Origin: Drosophila miranda
Taxonomy: Eukaryota > Arthropoda > Insecta > Diptera > Drosophilidae
Length of the DNA stretch: 64,000 nucleotides
Assembly (NCBI RefSeq): GCF_003369915.1
Contig: NW_022881603.1
Coordinates: forward strand, 6,741,249 to 6,805,248
Direction of reading: 5' to 3'
Notes under the pieces: model-generated
Databases searched by the model: none
Seen by the model: the letters and a program-made list of their open reading frames with translations, nothing else
What the model was told of the DNA's origin: nothing
Part shown: piece by piece, positions 57,771 to 64,000 of the stretch
Layout: each line of letters begins with the position of its first letter
Position numbering within the stretch: position 1 is the first letter of the stretch
Translations under genes and position numbers: made by a program

Positions 57771-60700
57771 ATGTCGGACTTGGTCGGCGCGGAGGAGTTC
57801 TCGGCCGCCCGGCTGCGCGAATGGCTGGAGTCCCTCAATCTACCAAAAGGTGGAAGCAAAGCTGCCATGGCAGCGAGACTTAACGAAATCCCAGTAGAGC
57901 TGCGGGGACAGGGACCACCGGCAGCCGAAACATGCGAGAACGAGAGGGAAGATGAGGCGGCCGCAGATCAAGACTCGACGAAGAGCGAACGCAAAGAGAA
58001 GAACGAAAAAGCACCGCAAGCGCCTGGGCACAACAACAACCATGGCGAATATCGAGCAGAGGTTGAAATGTTAAAACTGCAAATCGTGCTGCTGAAGCTG
58101 CAGAGCGAGAGGGAGAAGGAAGGGAGAGGAGAGAACACAACACCAGCCGCCAGCAATGACGCTGGCGTCATGTTGCTAAATGCCGCCAAAGACATGTTGC
58201 CAACATATCATGGCAGCATTTCTGGAAACAACGATGACGTCACAACTTGGATCGCGCAGTTTAAGGCCGTCGCAAAAGTGAACAAACTGAAGGATGAGAA
58301 GCTACTAATGCTGCTAATGTCGAAGCTTAAGGACAAAGCATTGGTGTGGCTGCATTCGAGTCCGGAGCACATGTCGCTGCCAATCGATCAATTGTTGAAC
58401 GTCATGGAAGACACTTTCCATCCCAAGGAAAGCAAACTGTTGCTCCGTCGCAAGTTCGAGTCCCGTTCATGGGCACGTGGCGAGGAGTTCTCGATGTACT
58501 TCAACGCCAAAGTGTCGCTGGCATCCCGCATAGTCATTGACGACGAGGAGTTTATTGACGGAGTCATCGAAGGTATCCCAGATGTAGGCCTGCGTAGGCA
58601 AGCCCACATGCAGTGCTTTGGCGCTCCATATCAACTACTCAAGGCGTTCGAGAAGATCATGCTGCCAAAGAAGTACGGTTCAACTGAAGGGGCAAACACT
58701 GGAGCCTCGCCAACACCCATTCGCTGCTACAACTGCAACTCTTTGGGCCACGTGGCAGGGGAGTGCCGCAAGCCCAAGCGCGAAAGAGGAGCGTGCTACG
58801 GATGCGGCAGCATGAGTCACCAGGTGTCACACTGTGACGAAAAGAAGTACAAGGTACATAACGATTATATATACAAATTTAATATATACATTAGCAATTA
58901 CAATAACAAATGCTTGTCCTTAAATTGCCTCATCGACTCAGGGAGCCCAATAAGTTTTATGAAGTTATCGTGTCTAGAGCACCAGTCGGAAAATAACCTA
59001 AATAAAGTGGAAGAGCGCTCACGATTAAGTTCGAACGAAATCAAAGAAGATGATTTAAGTTTATATAAGTTTAACAAAGACAAGAAAAACAGAGAAATTG
59101 AATTTATTTTGAATAAAAATGCGGATTACGCTTATGTTGGACTAAATAATAGCAAACTTAACATCTTTGGTAAAATACCCAGTTTTGTAATTATTAACAA
59201 AAATCGAATCAACTTTGAATTACTAGTAGTGGCAGACGAGTCGATGGGCTATGAGGCTGTGTTAGGTAGGGATTTTATGAATTTATGCAAATTTAAAATT
59301 GTAAGTGACATTTGCAAGGAGAAGGAGAGTGAGACAAAAAACGAGTGTGAAATAAAAAATGAGTGTTTAGAAAAAAATGAGTGTTTAGAAGAAAATGAGT
59401 GTTTAGGAGAAAATGAGTGTTTAGAAGAAAATGAGTGTTTAGGAGAAAATGAGTGTTTAGAAGAAAATGAGTGTTTAGGAGAAAATGAGTGTTTAGAAAA
59501 AAATGAGTGGAAAATAGAGAATGAGTGTTTAGGAGAATATGAATGTGAAGTTAAAGATGAGGGTGATAAAGAGAATAAGCATGAAGTAGAAAGTGGAGGC
59601 AAGGTAGAAAATGAGTGTTCTGCAATGGTTGAGTGTCTGGAAGACAGCGATACCTGCGAGAGCGTAAAAACCAATTTCAACGAACTACCAAGCCAGTATC
59701 CAGACAAAGAAAACGACTGGGAGTTGAAAGTAGGGACAGATTGTAGCCAAGAACTCGCAGGACGACTTAAATACATGTTTAGGACAGCGTATGTAAACGC
59801 AGAAAGACCAAACTTACCACAAACCAAGTGGGAAATGAAGTTGAATTTCGAACACGAAAAACCGTTTCATTGCCCACCTAGAAGACTGTCGTATAGCGAA
59901 AAAGCCCAAGTACAGAAAATGATAGACGAATACACAGAAAAAGGTTACATCAGAACCAGTGAGTCAGAATACGTTTCGCCTATAGTACTGGTAAAAAAGA
60001 ATTCGGGAGAGTTGAGACTGTGCGTCGATTATCGCACACTTAATAAAGGTATGATAAAGGACAATTACCCAACACCTCTGATAGACGACCTACTAGATAA
60101 ACTGTCAGGGAAAAGACTTTTCACCAAGTTAGACCTGAAGAATGGATACTTCCACGTATTTATGCATAAAGATTCAGTTAAATACACATCGTTCACGACC
60201 CCCATGGGACAATACGAATGGTTGAGGATGCCGTTCGGGTTACGAAATGCATCGGCGGTGTTTCAAAGATTCACAAACAACATTTTTGCAGATATGGTAA
60301 AGGAAGACAAAGTTATAATATACATGGACGATATTATGGTAGCAACAAAAGATAGTGATAGTCACATGGAAATTTTACAAGAAGTGATGAGACGATTGGT
60401 AGAGAATAAACTTGAATTAAGGATTGATAAATGCGAATTCTTACAGTCAGAAGTTAAGTACCTGGGCTATTCCATATCGGGTAACGGAATTAAACCAGAT
60501 ACGAAGGGATTACAGGCAGTAAAAGGGTTCCCAGTCCCCACGAAAACGAACGAAGTGCAGAGTTTCTTAGGGTTATGTTCTTACTTTAGACGGTTCGTAA
60601 AAGATTTTTCTACGAAAGCTAAGCCCCTTTATGATTTGGTCAAAAAAGACAGGAAGTTTGAATTCGGTATCGTAGAACTAGAATGTTTCGAACAACTCAA

Positions 60701-62417
60701 AAGTAATTTGTTGGAAGCACCGATCTTGGCACTTTACAATCCCAGAGATCCGACAGAAGTACATTGCGATGCAAGTTCGTTAGGTTTCGGGTCAATTCTA
60801 ATGCAGAAGAAGGGTGATGGCAGAATGCACCCGGTGTTTTATTTCTCCAAGCGGACAACAATTACCGAAGCAAAATACCACAGCTTTGAACTGGAGACAC
60901 TAGCGATAATTTATGCACTACAACGGTTTAGAGTATACGTGCAAGGCATACCCTTCAAAATAGTGACAGACTGCAACGCGCTAACTATGACTCTAAACAA
61001 GAAAGAACTCAATCCACGCATTGCCCGCTGGGCGTTAGAGTTACAAAATTATGACTACAAGTTAGAACACAGGTCAGGAAGTAGAATGCAACACGTAGAT
61101 GCGCTAAGCAGAGCCGTTCAGATACTCACGGTAGACACAAACACCTTTGAAGAAAATTTAATTATATGCCAAAACAGAGATAACAAACTGATGGAGCTGA
61201 GAGAAACGTTACAGAAATCAGAACACAAACATTATGAGATGAGAAACGGAATAATATACAGGAAAAAAGATAACAATACTATCCTATTCTGCGTACCCGA
61301 GGAAATGGAAGGCCACGTACTCTATAAGTACCACGATGAACTAGGGCACGTCGGTATAGACAAGATGACCGACGCTATATCGAAAAGCTACTGGATCTCA
61401 AACGTAAGGTATAAAGCCAAGCGACACATTGAAAACTGTCTAAAATGCATAGCGTACTCAGCAAAACACGGAAAAGAGGAAGGGTTTTTACACAACATAC
61501 CAAAAGGGTCAGGACCATTCGAGGTAGTACATATCGACCATTTCGGGCCAGTCGACAAAGGCAGGGCCAACAAACATGTTTTAGTAGTAATAGACGCGTT
61601 CACCAAATTCGTAAGACTTTATACGACCAAAACCACTAGCACAAAGGAAGCAGTAATTGCAATGAAAGATTATTTCCGAGCTTACAGTAGACCCAGATGC
61701 ATTGTGTCAGACAGAGGAAGCTGTTTCACGTCAAAAGAGTTTGAAGAATTCTTAGAACAGAGCAATGTTAAACACGTAAAGATAGCAACAGGGTCGCCAC
61801 AGGCCAACGGGCAGGTAGAAAGGGTGAACAGAAGTTTGGGACCCATGATTGCAAAGCTTGTTGACCCGGAAAAAGGATTACATTGGGATATGGTAGTGGA
61901 AACAGTAGAACACGCGATGAACAACACAATTCAAAGAACAATTAATGAACACCCGAGCAGAATGTTGTTTGGGGTCGTACAAAAAGGAAAGGTTTCAGAT
62001 TTACTAAAAGATCATCTAGACGAACTAACCGAACAGCGGGCAACAAGGGATATAGAAAAGATTAGAGCAGTAGCAGGCACTCATCAGGAAAAAATACAGT
62101 CTTATAACAAACAAGCAACAAATTCAAAGCGAAGGGAGCCACACGTGTACGTAGATAATGATCTAGTTATGGTGAGAAATTTCGACACTCATACAGGGGT
62201 GTCTAAAAAGCTTATCCCGAAGTTCAAAGGACCTTATAAGATATCAAAGGTGTTAAAAAATGATAGGTATTTGCTAGAAGATGTAGAGGGGTTTCAACAA
62301 TCAAGGATCCCGTATAAAGGAGTTTGGGCGGTGGCAAATATGAAGCCGTGGATTGAAAATGGTAATAATGCAAATGTCACAGGGAATCAAAATGAAGAAA
62401 ATGATTGTAACACGTAA
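57771..62417 (+). CDS. Gypsy gag-pol polyprotein, intact
   Basis: A single frame of 1548 codons from the ATG at 57771. Domains in order: SAP-like motif (residues 8-40), charged coiled-coil (about 55-125), retrotransposon gag (150-310), two CCHC knuckles (CYNCNSLGHVAGEC near 320, CYGCGSMSHQVSHC near 342), aspartic protease motif LIDSGSPIS near 386, an acidic Cys-containing repeat block (about 518-620), RT (690-880, catalytic YMDD near 850), RNase H (about 995-1110, DAS and ELETLAI motifs), HHCC integrase finger (H..H...CLKC, 1190-1225) and DDE core (HIDHFG near 1255, SDRGS near 1313, QVERVN near 1348). All catalytic residues are present. Gag and pol are fused without a shift. No env follows: 62418-62524 is non-coding. 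Confidence 0.95.
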   Translation: MSDLVGAEEFSAARLREWLESLNLPKGGSKAAMAARLNEIPVELRGQGPPAAETCENEREDEAAADQDSTKSERKEKNEKAPQAPGHNNNHGEYRAEVEMLKLQIVLLKLQSEREKEGRGENTTPAASNDAGVMLLNAAKDMLPTYHGSISGNNDDVTTWIAQFKAVAKVNKLKDEKLLMLLMSKLKDKALVWLHSSPEHMSLPIDQLLNVMEDTFHPKESKLLLRRKFESRSWARGEEFSMYFNAKVSLASRIVIDDEEFIDGVIEGIPDVGLRRQAHMQCFGAPYQLLKAFEKIMLPKKYGSTEGANTGASPTPIRCYNCNSLGHVAGECRKPKRERGACYGCGSMSHQVSHCDEKKYKVHNDYIYKFNIYISNYNNKCLSLNCLIDSGSPISFMKLSCLEHQSENNLNKVEERSRLSSNEIKEDDLSLYKFNKDKKNREIEFILNKNADYAYVGLNNSKLNIFGKIPSFVIINKNRINFELLVVADESMGYEAVLGRDFMNLCKFKIVSDICKEKESETKNECEIKNECLEKNECLEENECLGENECLEENECLGENECLEENECLGENECLEKNEWKIENECLGEYECEVKDEGDKENKHEVESGGKVENECSAMVECLEDSDTCESVKTNFNELPSQYPDKENDWELKVGTDCSQELAGRLKYMFRTAYVNAERPNLPQTKWEMKLNFEHEKPFHCPPRRLSYSEKAQVQKMIDEYTEKGYIRTSESEYVSPIVLVKKNSGELRLCVDYRTLNKGMIKDNYPTPLIDDLLDKLSGKRLFTKLDLKNGYFHVFMHKDSVKYTSFTTPMGQYEWLRMPFGLRNASAVFQRFTNNIFADMVKEDKVIIYMDDIMVATKDSDSHMEILQEVMRRLVENKLELRIDKCEFLQSEVKYLGYSISGNGIKPDTKGLQAVKGFPVPTKTNEVQSFLGLCSYFRRFVKDFSTKAKPLYDLVKKDRKFEFGIVELECFEQLKSNLLEAPILALYNPRDPTEVHCDASSLGFGSILMQKKGDGRMHPVFYFSKRTTITEAKYHSFELETLAIIYALQRFRVYVQGIPFKIVTDCNALTMTLNKKELNPRIARWALELQNYDYKLEHRSGSRMQHVDALSRAVQILTVDTNTFEENLIICQNRDNKLMELRETLQKSEHKHYEMRNGIIYRKKDNNTILFCVPEEMEGHVLYKYHDELGHVGIDKMTDAISKSYWISNVRYKAKRHIENCLKCIAYSAKHGKEEGFLHNIPKGSGPFEVVHIDHFGPVDKGRANKHVLVVIDAFTKFVRLYTTKTTSTKEAVIAMKDYFRAYSRPRCIVSDRGSCFTSKEFEEFLEQSNVKHVKIATGSPQANGQVERVNRSLGPMIAKLVDPEKGLHWDMVVETVEHAMNNTIQRTINEHPSRMLFGVVQKGKVSDLLKDHLDELTEQRATRDIEKIRAVAGTHQEKIQSYNKQATNSKRREPHVYVDNDLVMVRNFDTHTGVSKKLIPKFKGPYKISKVLKNDRYLLEDVEGFQQSRIPYKGVWAVANMKPWIENGNNANVTGNQNEENDCNT
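59364..59500 (+). repeat. 18-bp tandem repeats inside gypsy gag-pol
   Basis: The unit gagtgtttagaagaaaat alternates with gagtgtttaggagaaaat, giving a 36-bp higher-order period that encodes ECLEEN/ECLGEN. About seven units are present, flanked by degenerate ones. Confidence 0.9.
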
Positions 62418-62524
62418 ACTTAGAATATTAAGAGTAAACCACACCCAACTGTAATAAATCAACCTATCTAGAAACTAAATTAAATGTAAGGAGTTCAGGA
62501 GCACTCCGGTCAGGATGGCCGAAT

Positions 62525-62817
62525 TGTAGCAAGGTAATAATTAGTGAGGCATTCAACTAGTATTTAAAATAGCATACAGCGCGCATTGGTATTTACCGCA
62601 CCATCGATACACTCGGTGGGAAATACCAATAGTGAGTTATCGGATAAGAAACATGGAGAAGAGAGTGAGAGCACTTTGTAAATGGCGATTGTGAGAGACG
62701 GACGCGCAGCTAATAAAAAAGAGTTACATTAAATCACCGGGTTTGTGTTTTTATACCTATACAGTTCACTCACGCACCGATATTGGTCACTACAATTCCC
62801 GGATTAGACGGCCTACA
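62525..62817 (+). repeat. Gypsy LTR 2, shared by both copies
   Basis: Same length and ends as LTR 1. It is followed immediately by the primer-site region and gag of another copy, so one LTR serves as the 3' LTR of the first and the 5' LTR of the second. Confidence 0.93.
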
Positions 62818-64000
62818 ATTTCAGAAGTGGGATACGATCAATCGCCGCCAGTGAAAAATAGCGAAAATTTTTATCATCTCGTCCGTCGAAGACGCCATCG
62901 CTGAAAAAAAAAAACATGTCGGACTTGGTCGGCGCGGAGGAGTTCTCGGCCGCCCGGCTGCGCGAATGGCTGGAGTCCCTCAATCTACCAAAAGGTGGAA
63001 GCAAAGCTGCCATGGCAGCGAGACTTAACGAAATACCAGTAGAGCTGCGGGGACAGGGACCACCGGCAGCCGAAACATGCGAGAACGAGAGGGAAGATGA
63101 GGCGGCCGCAGATCAAGACTCGACGAAGAGCGAACGCAAAGAGAAGAACGAAAAAGCACCGCAAGCGCCTGGGCACAACAACAACCATGGCGAATATCGA
63201 GCAGAGGTTGAAATGTTAAAACTGCAAATCGTGCTGCTGAAGCTGCAGAGCGAGAGGGAGAAGGAAGGGAGAGGAGAGAACACAACACCAGCCGCCAGCA
63301 ATGACGCTGGCGTCATGTTGCTAAATGCCGCCAAAGACATGTTGCCAACATATCATGGCAGCATTTCTGGAAACAACGATGACGTCACAACTTGGATCGC
63401 GCAGTTTAAGGCCGTCGCAAAAGTGAACAAACTGAAGGATGAGAAGCTACTAATGCTGCTAATGTCGAAGCTTAAGGACAAAGCATTGGTGTGGCTGCAT
63501 TCGAGTCCGGAGCACATGTCGCTGCCAATCGATCAATTGTTGAACGTCATGGAAGACACTTTCCATCCCAAGGAAAGCAAACTGTTGCTCCGTCGCAAGT
63601 TCGAGTCCCGTTCATGGGCACGTGGCGAGGAGTTCTCGATGTACTTCAACGCCAAAGTGTCGCTGGCATCCCGCATAGTCATTGACGACGAGGAGTTTAT
63701 TGACGGAGTCATCGAAGGTATCCCAGATGTAGGCCTGCGTAGGCAAGCCCACATGCAGTGCTTTGGCGCTCCATATCAACTACTCAAGGCGTTCGAGAAG
63801 ATCATGCTGCCAAAGAAGTACGGTTCAACTGAAGGGGCAAACACTGGAGCCTCGCCAACACCCATTCGCTGCTACAACTGCAACTCTTTGGGCCACGTGG
63901 CAGGGGAGTGCCGCAAGCCCAAGCGCGAAAGAGGAGCGTGCTACGGATGCGGCAGCATGAGTCACCAGGTGTCACACTGTGACGAAAAGAAGTACAAGGT
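62818..64000 (+). mobile_element. Ty3/gypsy element, second tandem copy, partial
   Basis: Leader and gag start repeat the first copy almost exactly. I see one extra A in the run before the ATG (62906-62914 region) and one C/A difference near 63035. It continues past the right edge. Confidence 0.92.
62916..64000 (+). CDS. Gypsy gag-pol, second copy, N-terminal 361 codons
   Basis: Open from the ATG at 62916 to the window end, covering the SAP-like motif, coiled coil, gag core and both CCHC knuckles. It cannot be judged intact or not from here. Confidence 0.9.
   Translation, partial: MSDLVGAEEFSAARLREWLESLNLPKGGSKAAMAARLNEIPVELRGQGPPAAETCENEREDEAAADQDSTKSERKEKNEKAPQAPGHNNNHGEYRAEVEMLKLQIVLLKLQSEREKEGRGENTTPAASNDAGVMLLNAAKDMLPTYHGSISGNNDDVTTWIAQFKAVAKVNKLKDEKLLMLLMSKLKDKALVWLHSSPEHMSLPIDQLLNVMEDTFHPKESKLLLRRKFESRSWARGEEFSMYFNAKVSLASRIVIDDEEFIDGVIEGIPDVGLRRQAHMQCFGAPYQLLKAFEKIMLPKKYGSTEGANTGASPTPIRCYNCNSLGHVAGECRKPKRERGACYGCGSMSHQVSHCDEKKYK

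Larger units (their letters stand above)
57381..62817 (+). mobile_element. Ty3/gypsy LTR retrotransposon, complete first copy
   Basis: Two 293-bp LTRs (57381-57673 and 62525-62817) flank one long gag-pol frame, with no env. LTR ends are TGTAG...CTACA. A tRNA-Leu-like primer match (tcagaagtgggat, 57677-57689) lies just inside. I noticed no difference between the LTRs in the stretches I compared, so the insertion is young. A second internal region follows the second LTR, so the element is part of a head-to-tail pair. Confidence 0.93.

Noticed and set aside
62418..62524. Possible env gene after gypsy gag-pol
   Set aside because: Only 107 bp separate the pol stop from the LTR and no ORF fits.
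1..64000. Search for a new defence or phage-like system
   Set aside because: All evidence (introns, INE-1-like elements, BEL and gypsy elements) points to an insect nuclear genome. Nothing resembles a prokaryotic operon.

Overview
This is Drosophila DNA, most likely from the obscura group. Four things point there: BEL/Pao, Ty3/gypsy, CR1-like and R1-like retroelements of insect type; several copies of a roughly 1.1-kb INE-1/DINE-1-like element with the typical subterminal motif tatacccgatact, a GACG-type microsatellite and a 3' hairpin; very short introns in the one multi-exon gene; and primer-binding sites matching insect tRNAs. There are no bacterial genes, CRISPR arrays, rRNA or tRNA genes that I can see. 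The density of nested transposons and a decaying, tandemly duplicated gene suggest heterochromatin or a degenerating chromosome such as the neo-Y of D. miranda. That last point is inference.

Layout. 1-2624 is the 3' end of a dead BEL/Pao element. 2625-4276 is a minus-strand 5' piece of a CR1-like LINE whose ORF1 carries a PHD-like finger. 4277-19032 is a nest: an INE-1-like copy is split by a complete minus-strand BEL element B (4655-18935, target duplication GTGAG). B carries a plus-strand BEL element A in its leader (10551-17406, target duplication CTAGG) and another INE-1-like copy in its 5' LTR. 19033-22430 is a CR1-like LINE with one in-frame stop in ORF2. 22431-31606 holds three INE-1-like copies and a third complete BEL element C (23560-30099, target duplication AAATA). 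32437-35523 is a minus-strand R1-like LINE with one frameshift.

From 35524 to 57380 the window is a tandem segmental duplication: two near-full units and the start of a third. Spacing is 10510 bp between units 1 and 2, and 9148 bp between units 2 and 3. Each unit carries mostly non-coding DNA plus one minus-strand gene that I could resolve into seven exons with consistent splice phases. The unit 1 copy has a 1-nt deletion and a nonsense codon. The unit 2 copy has lost its 5' exon to a 1.42-kb deletion but keeps the remaining frame open. INE-1-like insertions present in one unit and absent at the matching site of the other order the events.

57381-64000 is a young Ty3/gypsy element with one intact 1548-codon gag-pol, followed head-to-tail by a second copy that shares the middle LTR and runs off the window. 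It cuts off unit 3. Apart from the duplicated gene, every coding region seen encodes retroelement gag, protease, RT, RNase H, integrase or LINE endonuclease-RT; the gypsy gag-pol is the only full-length intact one.
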